Assembly: GCA_016927595.1 (NCBI GenBank)
Contig: JAFGMI010000038.1
Span: 1-64,000, forward strand
DNA length: 64,000 bases
From: Melioribacteraceae bacterium
GTDB taxonomy: Bacteria; Bacteroidota; Ignavibacteria; Ignavibacteriales; Melioribacteraceae
Reading direction: 5' to 3'
The notes beneath the pieces are model-generated. The model did no database searches and had not been told where the DNA came from. It saw only the letters and a list, made by a program, of their open reading frames with translations. The position numbers and the translations under genes were made by a program. Of the stretch, positions 54,091 to 63,188 are shown one piece after another (position 1 is the first letter of the stretch; each line of letters starts with the position of its first letter).

Positions 54091-54949
54091 GTCTTACAAA
54101 CAAATCGTTGTCTTAAGCGGTAAGGGCGGTACGGGAAAAACCACCATCTCAGCTGCATTCACAGGTTTGATAAAATCTAAGGTTATTATAGACTGTGATG
54201 TTGATGCGGCGAATCTTCATCTTCTGTTAAAGCCGGAGAGAATTACCTCACACGACTATTACGGAGGTAAAAAAGCATCGATAGATAAAACCCGCTGCGA
54301 CGAGTGCGGCTTATGCGAAAGCGTTTGCAGTTTTGACGCGATAAATAATTTTGATGTTGATCCGATAAGCTGCGAAGGATGCGGATTCTGCTTTAGAATT
54401 TGCCCGCTCAATGCAATCAGCTTTAATCAGGTAAAAACTGGTTCATACTACGAATGTTTACTTGAGGATGGAACGAAGTTTTATTTCGCAAAATTAAGTC
54501 CCGGTGAAGGTAATTCGGGTAAGCTGGTAACAGAAATAAAAAAGAACGCGTTGGATAATCTGCCCGGAGATCTTAAATGGGTAATCGTAGACGGACCACC
54601 GGGAATAGGATGCCCTGTAAATGCCAGTATATCGTCTGCCGATATTGTCGTGATTGTAACTGAACCGACTCTATCGGGAATTCATGACTTAAAGAGGCTG
54701 GTTGAGCTAATCGGAAAATTTAATTTGAAAAGCGGAATTATAATTAATAAATACGATCTTAATCAGGATGTCACTTCTCAGATATACAGTTTCTCCGAGG
54801 AATGTAATATTCCGGTTATCGGAAAAATTAGGTTCAGTAAAAAATTCACGAATGCGATTATTGAAGGCAAGAGCATCATTGAAACTGATGAAAACATTCG
54901 CAACGAATTTATAAATATCTGGGAGCAAATTTCTATGTGGGGAAAATAG
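54080..54949 (+). CDS. MinD-superfamily ATPase with inserted 2[4Fe-4S] ferredoxin (second of pair)
   Basis: A 289-residue paralogue of the preceding protein. Walker A is LSGKGGTGKTTISAAF, with DCDVDAANLHLLL. The ferredoxin insert carries CDECGLCESVCSF and CEGCGFCFRICPL. VIVDGPPGIGCPV is the Walker-B-like loop. The pair probably forms a heterodimer, as the tandem arrangement and 11-nt overlap suggest. Confidence 0.9.
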   Translation: MPDKSYKQIVVLSGKGGTGKTTISAAFTGLIKSKVIIDCDVDAANLHLLLKPERITSHDYYGGKKASIDKTRCDECGLCESVCSFDAINNFDVDPISCEGCGFCFRICPLNAISFNQVKTGSYYECLLEDGTKFYFAKLSPGEGNSGKLVTEIKKNALDNLPGDLKWVIVDGPPGIGCPVNASISSADIVVIVTEPTLSGIHDLKRLVELIGKFNLKSGIIINKYDLNQDVTSQIYSFSEECNIPVIGKIRFSKKFTNAIIEGKSIIETDENIRNEFINIWEQISMWGK

Positions 54950-54995
54950 AACTTCAAGTAAATAATCGGTTATTAACTGATCGGAGATAAATTAC

Positions 54996-55370
54996 ATGAA
55001 CAGTTTTAATTCAACAAAGGAAATTAGTATACCCGGGAAAATAGCTGTAACATCAACCGGCGGATCGATGGATTCACTTGTCAGCGAACAATTTGGGCGC
55101 TGTCAGTATTTTTTATTCATTGTTCCCGAAACAATGAAGTTTGAAGCTGTCTCGAATCTCGGAGAACAAATGCAAAACGGTGCCGGACCGAAAGCTGCAG
55201 AACTTATAATCAAATACGGAGCTGATGTATTGCTGACAGGGCACGTTGGTGACAGAGCAGAAGAAGTTCTTAAACGTGGGGGTGTAAAAATCGTAGATGG
55301 TTATAATGGAACAGTGAAAGTTAAAGATGCTGTAAATATATATTTGTCGAATAAAAGCAAGGAACAGTAG
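54996..55370 (+). CDS. NifX/NafY-like protein (paralogue 3)
   Basis: A 124-residue member of the family with a short N-terminal extension: GKIAVTSTGGSMDSLVSEQF, then FGRCQYFLFI and GPKAAELIIKYGADVLLTGH. The Gly-Arg-Cys after the Phe is shared with paralogue 2 and may touch a metal centre. It is 1 nt before the Dps-like gene. Confidence 0.87.
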   Translation: MNSFNSTKEISIPGKIAVTSTGGSMDSLVSEQFGRCQYFLFIVPETMKFEAVSNLGEQMQNGAGPKAAELIIKYGADVLLTGHVGDRAEEVLKRGGVKIVDGYNGTVKVKDAVNIYLSNKSKEQ

Positions 55371-55371
55371 A

Positions 55372-55815
55372 ATGAAGAATCACAAACTAATAGGACTTTT
55401 AAACAACAACATTGCAAATCTTCAGGTATTATACGTAAAACTTCATAACTATCATTGGAACGTAAAGGGAATCAATTTCATGTCGGTGCATGAGTTAACA
55501 GAGAAATACTATGATTATTTCGCCGAGCAATACGACGAGGTTGCCGAAAGAGTAGTCCAGCTTGGAGCTAAACCTCTTTCGTCTTTACAGGAATATCTGA
55601 AGAATGCCAGGATACAAGAGGAAAAAGGTAACGTGTTTGATAGTAAGACTGTTATTGAATCGGTTCTTGCAGATTTTGAAATGCTTAATAAAGATTATAA
55701 GGAGATAGCACAAACAGCCGGTGAAATAGACGATGCTCCGACTTCAGCGCTGGCAGAAGGCAATATCGCCTGGCTTGAAAAACAAATATGGATGCTTAAG
55801 GTCTCAATTGCCTGA
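55372..55815 (+). CDS. Dps-family ferritin-like DNA-protection protein
   Basis: A 147-residue four-helix protein. Its ferroxidase residues are visible in KLHNYHWNVKGINF (His), HELTEKYYDYFAEQYDEVAERV (Asp/Glu) at typical Dps spacing. Dps dodecamers store iron and protect DNA from peroxides. As the last gene of the operon, it complements the peroxiredoxin in guarding iron-sulfur proteins. Confidence 0.88.
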   Translation: MKNHKLIGLLNNNIANLQVLYVKLHNYHWNVKGINFMSVHELTEKYYDYFAEQYDEVAERVVQLGAKPLSSLQEYLKNARIQEEKGNVFDSKTVIESVLADFEMLNKDYKEIAQTAGEIDDAPTSALAEGNIAWLEKQIWMLKVSIA

Positions 55816-55995
55816 TCGGATCAGTTAAGCCGGAGGTAAAAATAAATTGATAGAAAATTACAAGGCAAATAATAAATCTGACATTATAACACCCAGAATA
55901 AAATAACTAATAGAAAAAAGTTTAGAAATTTTGATATAGCTCATAGCCATGTAAAGTCATTTATATTTTTAATAATAAATCAGCAAGAATAGAAA

Positions 55996-56442
55996 ATGAG
56001 GCGGGAGAACAGTTTTAACATCGGATTATTATCAAATGTGAATATTGTTAAACTTCCTTTTACGGTAAATACATATGACATCGACATCGCCGGACATGTG
56101 AATAATATAGTTTATGTCAGGTGGCTCGAAGAATTAAGGAATAAACTTTTTAAGAGCATGTTCGATTACCTGAAGGTCTTTAATGGAGACTACTACCCGT
56201 ATGTTATATCGACTGAAATAAAATATAAGAAGGAAATAAAAATTTCAGATAACCCCATCGGAATTATGGAATTGGTTGAATTGAGTCACGGAATTCTAAA
56301 ATTAAACGCTTCGGTAGAATTGAAAAATAAAACTGCTGCAACGGCAGTTCAGAGATGCGTGTTTATGAATCTCGGTGAATCAAAAATTTTAAAGCAAAAG
56401 GAGGTTCTTGAATTATTTAATAATAACAATTCGGATTATTAA
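55996..56442 (+). CDS. Hotdog acyl-CoA thioesterase (YbgC/4-HBT type)
   Basis: A 148-residue hotdog-fold protein. The 4-hydroxybenzoyl-CoA thioesterase signature is visible in TYDIDIAGHVNNIVYVRWLE, where the Asp (DIAGHVNN) is the catalytic position. The acyl substrate is unknown. It is separated from the Dps gene by 180 nt without a recognisable feature, so it likely starts a new transcript. Confidence 0.82.
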   Translation: MRRENSFNIGLLSNVNIVKLPFTVNTYDIDIAGHVNNIVYVRWLEELRNKLFKSMFDYLKVFNGDYYPYVISTEIKYKKEIKISDNPIGIMELVELSHGILKLNASVELKNKTAATAVQRCVFMNLGESKILKQKEVLELFNNNNSDY

Positions 56443-56590
56443 ATTAAATGTGAATCTTATTAAACATTTCTATATTACATTTCATATGAATTCAATTTCA
56501 GCACGGATGTATGGAAATGAATCTAAAATTCAAAATCCGGCATCTAACTTAACTGGTTAATTAACTTATCTATTATAATACAGGAATATA

Positions 56591-57241
56591 TTGCAACGTA
56601 ATATGAAAAAGCAGCTCGATAAAAGGCACTGGTATGACGGTTATATCTATGACATATTTATAGCACCCAACCAGGATAATGCTTACAGATTGATAAATTC
56701 GATTATAAAAGACAATGCAGTTGTGCTGGATGCGGGCTGCGGTACCGGAAGGCTGGCGGTAAAACTCTCGGGTAAGTATTCAAAATATATCGGCATTGAT
56801 CCCTCAATTCGCAACGTGGAGGTTGCAAATAAATATCTCAAAACAGAGTTGTCTGATAAAATTTCATTTCATCACTCGGATGTACAATCATATCTCCTAG
56901 AGAATAATGCGCATATCGATTATGCAGTACTGTCATATGTAATTCATGAGATTGATAAAGAAGAAAGAGTTAACATATTAAAGGACCTTTCCGCAGCAGC
57001 TGATTTCATAATAGTAGTCGATTACCTTTATCCACGCCCGAAAGGATTCTGGACGCTACTGAATGAAGTTGTTGAATTCGTTGCGGGAAAAGAGCATTAC
57101 AGAAACTTCAAAACATATTTAGATGGAAAAGGTATCCGGGGTCTTGCACATAGTGCAAAGTTGAAGATTGTTAAAGAGATAAAAAACAAACCGACTACTT
57201 CGCATATAGCCGTAATGGTTAAACCGGATAAAAGTGAATGA
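56591..57241 (+). CDS. Class I SAM-dependent methyltransferase
   Basis: A 216-residue methyltransferase with motif I VVLDAGCGTGRLAVKL, followed by YIGIDPSIRNVEVA (acidic loop) and DYAVLSYVIHEIDKEERV (motif of UbiE-like enzymes). The substrate is unknown. The start could be TTG 56591 (AGGA 5 nt upstream) or ATG 56603, four codons later. Confidence 0.83.
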   Translation: MQRNMKKQLDKRHWYDGYIYDIFIAPNQDNAYRLINSIIKDNAVVLDAGCGTGRLAVKLSGKYSKYIGIDPSIRNVEVANKYLKTELSDKISFHHSDVQSYLLENNAHIDYAVLSYVIHEIDKEERVNILKDLSAAADFIIVVDYLYPRPKGFWTLLNEVVEFVAGKEHYRNFKTYLDGKGIRGLAHSAKLKIVKEIKNKPTTSHIAVMVKPDKSE

Positions 57242-57264
57242 TTGCAGAATAGACGGACCTCAAA

Positions 57265-57557
57265 ATGACATTAAGAGATTTAAAACTTCGTAACAACTTT
57301 ATTATGGCGGCTGTAAAAACCTGGTAAGGTGATAGCGATGGTAACGTTAGCGAAAGGCAATTAGTTTTCTGGGATAAGCGTTCCGGATATGGCTCCATAG
57401 TTGTATTTGAACCATTCTTCATAGATAAGCGTGTTCGTGAACTGCCCATTCAGATCGGGATAGACAATGATAAAAATTATTGAAAGAAGGTGCTGCCGAT
57501 AAAATTGGAGATGCTTCGGCAATTCAGAGTGGTTATTTTACCGCTAAGGAGCTATAA
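57265..57557 (+). pseudogene. Remnant of an old-yellow-enzyme-family NADH:flavin oxidoreductase
   Basis: A decayed gene. From the ATG at 57265 the frame reads RDLKLRNNFIMAAVKTW, then an in-frame TAA, then GDSDGNVSERQLVFWDKRSG and VRELPIQIGIDNDK before a TGA. This is the N-terminus of an OYE/2,4-dienoyl-CoA-reductase-type oxidoreductase. After a frame change, IGDASAIQSGYFTAKEL (ending at TAA 57555-57557) matches that family's C-terminal tail. The ~550 residues between the two ends are gone. So a large internal deletion plus a nonsense mutation disabled it. It now fills the 334-nt gap between the methyltransferase and thioesterase. Confidence 0.75.
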
Positions 57558-57575
57558 AAATTTTCAGGAGAAAAG

Positions 57576-58052
57576 ATGGAAAAAATTGCAATCCAGGATT
57601 TATACCCCGAAGATTTGAGCTACTGCTACGGCTGCGGGAGATTGAATGAACACGGACACAGAATAAAAAGTTATTGGGAAGGGGATAAAACAGTTGCACG
57701 CTTCACTCCCGAATCATATCATATTGCCATTCCGGGTTATGTATACGGAGGTTTAATCGCGTCTCTTATCGACTGTCACGGTACCGGTACAGCTGCACTG
57801 GCAGTGCAAAGATATGGAGAAGATAAAAATGCTTCACGGGAAGCGGCACGCTTCGTGACCGCTTCGCTCAAAGTGGATTTTATCAAACCTACACCTCTGG
57901 GTCCGGAACTTCAGCTTCAGGGAGAAATTCTGGAAATGAAGGGCAGAAAAGTAATATCGGAAATTAAAGTGATTGCTGAAGGTAAAGTAACGGCTATCGG
58001 AAAGGTAGTTGCTGTGCAAATACAGAAAGGATTAACTGACACGAATAATTAG
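57576..58052 (+). CDS. PaaI-type hotdog thioesterase
   Basis: A 158-residue hotdog protein with an AGGAG-type ribosome binding site. The N-terminal Cys-rich LSYCYGCGRLNEHGH is the pattern of PaaI-like thioesterases, and IPGYVYGGLIASLIDCHGTG holds the catalytic region. Acyl-CoA specificity is not known. It is separated from the next NifX-like gene by only 12 nt. Confidence 0.82.
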   Translation: MEKIAIQDLYPEDLSYCYGCGRLNEHGHRIKSYWEGDKTVARFTPESYHIAIPGYVYGGLIASLIDCHGTGTAALAVQRYGEDKNASREAARFVTASLKVDFIKPTPLGPELQLQGEILEMKGRKVISEIKVIAEGKVTAIGKVVAVQIQKGLTDTNN

Positions 58053-58064
58053 AAAGGGAAAATT

Positions 58065-58433
58065 ATGTTAATATTAATTGGTTCCGACGGCAGAAATTTA
58101 GAAGATAAGGTGGCGAAACGATTCGGACACTCGGAGTTTTTTATTCTTTACAATACCGAAACGAAGACTTTCGGAGCGCACGAAAACATAGACGAGGATC
58201 ACAGCCACAGCAATATAAATGATTTTATCGAAGACGGTGTGGAAGTTTTTATAGTGGGAAATATCGGACCGCATTCATTCAAAGTTATTAATTCCAGAGG
58301 GAGCAGAATTTTTCTGGCAAGAAACATGTCAGTCGGCAATGCAATTGATTCATACTTAAACGGCGGGCTTAAATTATTAACACAGCCAACAGCATTGAAA
58401 AGTATAGGGCATATTCATAACAGTGATCACTAG
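58065..58433 (+). CDS. NifX/NafY-like protein (paralogue 4)
   Basis: A 122-residue member of the NifX/NafY-like family: MLILIGSDGRNLEDKVAKRF, then FGHSEFFILYNTETKTF and a GVEVFIVGNIGPHSFKVI block. It diverges from the three copies at 52.4-55.4 kb: it has His where they have Arg after Phe-Gly (FGH versus FGR), and it carries His-rich segments (DEDHSHSN, GHIHNSDH) but no Cys. It may bind a different metal. The MFS gene starts directly after its stop. Confidence 0.8.
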   Translation: MLILIGSDGRNLEDKVAKRFGHSEFFILYNTETKTFGAHENIDEDHSHSNINDFIEDGVEVFIVGNIGPHSFKVINSRGSRIFLARNMSVGNAIDSYLNGGLKLLTQPTALKSIGHIHNSDH

Positions 58434-59693
58434 ATGAGAGCAGATAAAAATTTTTCAGCGTTTGTGTGGCATGCTTTCTGGCTTGCTTTAGCATCAGCCT
58501 TTACCGATAAAAATACAATTATACCGGCAGTAATACTCCTGGTGGGAGGAACCCGGGGCGATATAGGTATTATAGCAGCTATAACTATAGGTGTCCCTTT
58601 TGTAACACAAATATTTTTTGCGTCTTTTCTTACAAACAAACGGAAAAAAAAACCTTTCTTGCTTTTGGGAATAATAATTAGAGTGGTTTCGCTGTTCGGA
58701 GTTGCAATTTCAATACTGCTCTTTCAGAAGGATAACGTTTTTTCGATTGTTCATATAATATTTTTCTGGATGTTGATATTTTCTCTCAGCGGAGCTTTCG
58801 CAGGCATATCTTACACTGACATTATCGGGCGAAGTTTCAGCAGCAGCATACGTAAGAAGTTTTTTGTTTTAAAGCCCCTTTTGGCAAGTGTAGCCATCCT
58901 GATATCAGCAGTCGTTGTTAAGGGAATATTCTCTTCATACGTATTTCCCGACAACTATATCATTGTCTTCGGAGGCGGTGGTTTGCTTCTTTTTATCGGC
59001 GCTTTGGGTTTTATTATCCTTGATGAAAAGCCTCAGAATGAAAAGAAAGACAAAGAATTGTTTTTTGAAATTATTAAAAGCATTCCCGGTATATTATCAA
59101 AAGATGCAACCTTCAGATATTTTATAATTATTGCGAATCTTGTAGGAGTTTCATTCACACTTATTCCTTTCTATATGGCTTTCGTAAAAGAACGCTTTGA
59201 GCTGACCAGTTCGATAATTGGTAACTTACTGCTTATCCAGATAACGGGGATGATAATCTCGAACTTTATCTGGAAAAGATTTCTCCTGAAACATTCCTAT
59301 AAGGGAATGCTTAAGGCAACAATTCTGTCAGTTGGTTTGCTGCCTGTAGTTATTTATTTGTTTTCACTATCTGAATCCCCGGGTGTCTTCAGTTCGGTCT
59401 TTCTTATAAATGGAGCTGCTGTCAGCGCTTATCTGATTACTCTGGAGGGAATGCTTATTGAAATATCGACTGAGCGAAACAGGGCGTTATATGCGGGAAT
59501 ATACGGAACCCTTAGTATAAGTCTGGCGATCTTTCCAGTTATTACCGGATGGTTAATCGGTCTTATTGGATTCGAACTCATTTTTATTGGATATTCATTT
59601 ATCACTCTGTCAGGGATTTTTTTACACAAGAGAATAATCTGTCCGGCAGATGATGAAAACTATTTTGAAAAACTAGGGTTCGGTGAATATTAG
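58434..59693 (+). CDS. MFS transporter
   Basis: A 419-residue membrane protein with about 12 hydrophobic segments, the usual size for the major facilitator superfamily. The substrate is not evident. The start abuts the stop of the NifX-like gene, so the two are translationally coupled and may be functionally linked. Confidence 0.78.
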   Translation: MRADKNFSAFVWHAFWLALASAFTDKNTIIPAVILLVGGTRGDIGIIAAITIGVPFVTQIFFASFLTNKRKKKPFLLLGIIIRVVSLFGVAISILLFQKDNVFSIVHIIFFWMLIFSLSGAFAGISYTDIIGRSFSSSIRKKFFVLKPLLASVAILISAVVVKGIFSSYVFPDNYIIVFGGGGLLLFIGALGFIILDEKPQNEKKDKELFFEIIKSIPGILSKDATFRYFIIIANLVGVSFTLIPFYMAFVKERFELTSSIIGNLLLIQITGMIISNFIWKRFLLKHSYKGMLKATILSVGLLPVVIYLFSLSESPGVFSSVFLINGAAVSAYLITLEGMLIEISTERNRALYAGIYGTLSISLAIFPVITGWLIGLIGFELIFIGYSFITLSGIFLHKRIICPADDENYFEKLGFGEY

Positions 59694-59836
59694 AAGCAAA
59701 TGTTTTATCCGGTTTATCTGACCGACAATCATATCTTATCGCGGCATAAACTCAAAAAAATGAAATATTGGGATCAGTACGAGGGAATACTTATTTTTCA
59801 TATGTACATAATATTAATTGTTATAAAAGGTGTTTA

Positions 59837-62227
59837 GTGAATTTGTCTTTTATTAAAACCGTAATAATAATAAGCTGCTCGTTGCTCTTCGTTAATGATT
59901 TAACGGCTCAGTACTATAATTTAGAGGGAAAGGTATACGACCAGGAAAACAGTTCTCCGGTATATAATGCTGAGATTATTCTCAGTAACGGTATGCAAGC
60001 AAAATCCGAATCTGATGGTAGCTTTAAGTTTATTAATCTGGAATTGGGGTATTACACCATTGATTTTACTCATGTTAATTACCACGCAAAAAGTGTATCT
60101 GTTGAACTGATTTCGGATTCGGCTATAACGGTTGTTCTTCATCCGAAACTGTTTAATCTCGAAAATGTGATCGTTACTTCAGGCAAATATGAAAAAAATA
60201 TTAATGATTTATCATTTCCCGTATCCTATATTACCAGTACTCAGGTGCTTAAAAATCCTTTCAATACTGTGCCTGAATTACTTCAGTACGAACCCGGTAT
60301 TTCACTGATGAAAGACGGGATGTGGGGGACTGAAATAAGTATACGGGGTTTAAGCCGCTCGAACATTGTAACCCTTATGGACGGCAACCGGATAGAAACA
60401 GCAAACGATTTAGGCGCAAGACTGTCTATGATTGATATGAATGATATTGAAAGAATAGAAGTTGTTAAAGGTGCTGCTTCTTCACTCTATGGAACCGGGG
60501 CGACGGGGGGAATTGTAAATATTATTTCAAAGTCGGGAACATATCAGGATGATTTTTACATAAAAGGAAATTTTACAGGTGGTTATAATTCCGTAAACAA
60601 CCTGGCTACGGGTGGAATTAATGTTTTTTCAGGCGACCAGAGCTGGAGTGCCAAGCTTTCGACTTTTTACAGGGAAGCTGAAAATACAAAGACACCATCC
60701 GGGACATTAGATAACAGCCAGTTCAAAGATTATTCATTCAGCTCTTTAGTGCAGATTAAAACATTTGAAAATCAGGAACTGAAATTCAACTATCAGCAGT
60801 TTAAAGCGGAGGATGTAGGTATTCCCGGAGCATCCGACTTATTTCCCGTTAATGCAACAGTACGGTATCCTCTCGAACTCCGCAGAATGATTGATGCTGA
60901 GTACAGCATAAACAGTATATCATCACTCTTTAATAAATTGTCTTTGAAATACTTTAACCAGTTTATCCGGAGAGATGTAGAGAATATACCTCATATTACC
61001 CAGACTATTCCTGGTGCAGGCGGTCAGCCGGCTAAACGTGTTTCAGTGCTTGAAATATCTCCCGGTGCGGATCATAACACAAACGGATTACAAGTTCAGT
61101 CGAATATTACTTTTGACAAGAACCATTTCATGATAGCTGGTATAGACTACTGGCAAAGATCATATAAGGGTGAAAGAAGTAAAATTCAAAAAATAGAAAT
61201 GATTAACAATTTGTCCGGTGAAGTTATTAAAACCATAAATAAAACTATTGTTGAGAAACCTCTGCCCGATGCCGAATTCAATAGTGCCGGTATTTTTATT
61301 CAGGATGATTTACAACTAATTGATCAGAAGCTAAGTTTGACAATTAGCGGAAGGTTTGATTATATCTGGGTAGGAAACAAAGAAACTAAAAATCCCATTT
61401 ATGAAATAACTGATGGCTTTGTGGATAGTAGTCCGGCATCACAAGTAATTATCTGGAATTCCGGGGACGCTGTTAATAACTCCTATTCATATAGTGCGGG
61501 AATAATCTATTCATATAACGATTTATTAAAATTAAGTTTTAATGCGGCTCGTTCGTTCAGAGCACCTTCCCTTGAAGAACGTTACCAGTATATTGACCTG
61601 GGCAGCCTGGTAAGACTTGGCGATCCGCAGCTTGAGCCTGAAACCGGTAATTATTTTGATGCCGGTATTAAATTCCAGAAAGGATCATTCAGGCTAAACT
61701 CAAATTTATTCTTAAATGTTATGGATAATCTTGTAAGCGAGATACCAGGATTGTACGAAGGACGAAGTGCGCTCATTAAAACCAATGTAAGTTCTGCACG
61801 CTTTTACGGCTTCGAAATTAATTTTGACTATCAGCTTTCCTACAATTCTCTTCTTTACGCAAACGCTTCTTATGTACGTGGCAGGAACACTTCAGACGAA
61901 AGCGACTTACCGCAGATACCGCCGTTAAATGGTTTGCTCGGTGTTAAAACGAAATTATTTGATTTGTTTGAAATCGATTTTTCAGGGATAGCGTTTGACT
62001 CGCAGAAATTTGTAGCCGAATCTGAAATACCTACTCCGGGATATGTGTACTTTAATCTGTTCTGCAACTCGAATATTTATAAAATCGGATTGTTAAACTT
62101 CCGGTTTTCTTTCGGCATTGAGAACCTGCTGAATAAGGAATACAGAAATCATCTTTCAACTTCAAGAGGATTAATAAAAAGCGAACCCGGAAGAAATGCA
62201 TTTCTGAGAGTAAATATTCAATGGTAA
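59837..62227 (+). CDS. TonB-dependent outer-membrane receptor
   Basis: A 796-residue receptor. I favour GTG 59837 (AAAGG 6 nt upstream), which puts the signal peptide at the N-terminus (FIKTVIIISCSLLFVNDLTAQ). A carboxypeptidase-regulatory-like domain (about 22-100) precedes the plug (LQYEPGISLMKDGMWGTEIS, IRGLSRSNIVTLMDGNRI, VKGAASSLYGTGATGGIVNI) and the barrel ending FLRVNIQW. The ligand (iron chelate, vitamin, sugar or metal) is unknown. Confidence 0.9.
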   Translation: MNLSFIKTVIIISCSLLFVNDLTAQYYNLEGKVYDQENSSPVYNAEIILSNGMQAKSESDGSFKFINLELGYYTIDFTHVNYHAKSVSVELISDSAITVVLHPKLFNLENVIVTSGKYEKNINDLSFPVSYITSTQVLKNPFNTVPELLQYEPGISLMKDGMWGTEISIRGLSRSNIVTLMDGNRIETANDLGARLSMIDMNDIERIEVVKGAASSLYGTGATGGIVNIISKSGTYQDDFYIKGNFTGGYNSVNNLATGGINVFSGDQSWSAKLSTFYREAENTKTPSGTLDNSQFKDYSFSSLVQIKTFENQELKFNYQQFKAEDVGIPGASDLFPVNATVRYPLELRRMIDAEYSINSISSLFNKLSLKYFNQFIRRDVENIPHITQTIPGAGGQPAKRVSVLEISPGADHNTNGLQVQSNITFDKNHFMIAGIDYWQRSYKGERSKIQKIEMINNLSGEVIKTINKTIVEKPLPDAEFNSAGIFIQDDLQLIDQKLSLTISGRFDYIWVGNKETKNPIYEITDGFVDSSPASQVIIWNSGDAVNNSYSYSAGIIYSYNDLLKLSFNAARSFRAPSLEERYQYIDLGSLVRLGDPQLEPETGNYFDAGIKFQKGSFRLNSNLFLNVMDNLVSEIPGLYEGRSALIKTNVSSARFYGFEINFDYQLSYNSLLYANASYVRGRNTSDESDLPQIPPLNGLLGVKTKLFDLFEIDFSGIAFDSQKFVAESEIPTPGYVYFNLFCNSNIYKIGLLNFRFSFGIENLLNKEYRNHLSTSRGLIKSEPGRNAFLRVNIQW

Positions 62228-62252
62228 GTAACTTAAGGTACAGTCCGATATC

Positions 62253-63128
62253 ATGACATGGTTTTTGATTGCATTATTATCTTCCGTGCTTTCTGCGCTG
62301 GCGGCAGTTACACAAAAAAAAGTACTGTTTGAATTAGAGGCGCTTGCGTTCTCTTATTACCTTTCCATTGCCAATCTTTTATTCTCGCTACCATTGTTTT
62401 TATTTATAGATTATGGTGAAATTAACCTGTTGAATTTAGGAGTATTGTTTATCAAGTCAGTTTTTGGAGTAGCGGCTTTCTGGTGTGTAATGATCTCTCT
62501 CAAAAATCTGGAAATCAGCAAAGCTTTACCGCTTCTGGCTTTAACTCCGGGATTTGTAGCCATATTTGCATTTATATTTTTAAATGAAGCATTAACAGGT
62601 ATTGAAATTACCGGTCTTATGTTGCTGTTGGCCGGCACATATATTCTGGAAAGCAGGAGTCTGAGGGAAATATTTTCCCCGGTTCAGAACATGATCAAAT
62701 CAAGATATCACCGGTATATTCTTATTGCCTTATTGCTTTTTACAGCATCCTCGGTAATGGATAAACTCCTGGTGGCAGAACTAAAATTATCTCCATTAGC
62801 ATTCACCGCATTTCAACATCTGGCATTTGCTCTTCTGTTCGGTTTATTATATTTCGTGAATGGTACAACGGACTCAAAAGGTGGTAATAAACTTAACAAA
62901 GGAAATATTATTTGGATCGCAATTATTGCCATCTTAACAATCGGCTACCGTTATACACATATATATGCAGTCAGCCTGGCATCGGTTGCTTTGGTACTTG
63001 CCGTTAAGAGAACATCTGTATTTTGGGCAACTATAATCGGCGGAAGAATATTTAAAGAATCAAACCTGGTAAAGAAAAGTATTGCCGTTTTGCTTATTGT
63101 AGGTGGATCAATCCTGATACTTAAATAA
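62253..63128 (+). CDS. EamA/DMT-family transporter
   Basis: A 291-residue membrane protein with about ten helices in two EamA repeats. The internal repeat is seen by comparing KALPLLALTPGFVAIFAF with SLASVALVLAVKRTSVFWAT. It probably exports a metabolite or amino acid; the substrate is unknown. It follows the TonB receptor after 25 nt. Confidence 0.82.
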   Translation: MTWFLIALLSSVLSALAAVTQKKVLFELEALAFSYYLSIANLLFSLPLFLFIDYGEINLLNLGVLFIKSVFGVAAFWCVMISLKNLEISKALPLLALTPGFVAIFAFIFLNEALTGIEITGLMLLLAGTYILESRSLREIFSPVQNMIKSRYHRYILIALLLFTASSVMDKLLVAELKLSPLAFTAFQHLAFALLFGLLYFVNGTTDSKGGNKLNKGNIIWIAIIAILTIGYRYTHIYAVSLASVALVLAVKRTSVFWATIIGGRIFKESNLVKKSIAVLLIVGGSILILK

Positions 63129-63154
63129 ATTGATGCAAATTTGCAGAAGTAAGA

Positions 63155-63178
63155 GGCAGCACCTTTTGTAGTGCTGCC
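63155..63178. terminator. Hairpin between convergent genes, possible bidirectional terminator
   Basis: An 8-bp stem GGCAGCAC / GTGCTGCC with an 8-nt loop lies between the stops of the EamA gene (63128) and the minus-strand barrel gene (63189). U-runs on both sides are weak, so termination efficiency is uncertain. Confidence 0.55.
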
Positions 63179-63188
63179 CGTGAAGATT

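Noticed and set aside
42207-58433. A nitrogenase (nif) cluster because of NifX-like genes
   Set aside because: No nifH, nifD, nifK, nifB or nifE/N appears here. The gene set fits the Orp-type system instead.
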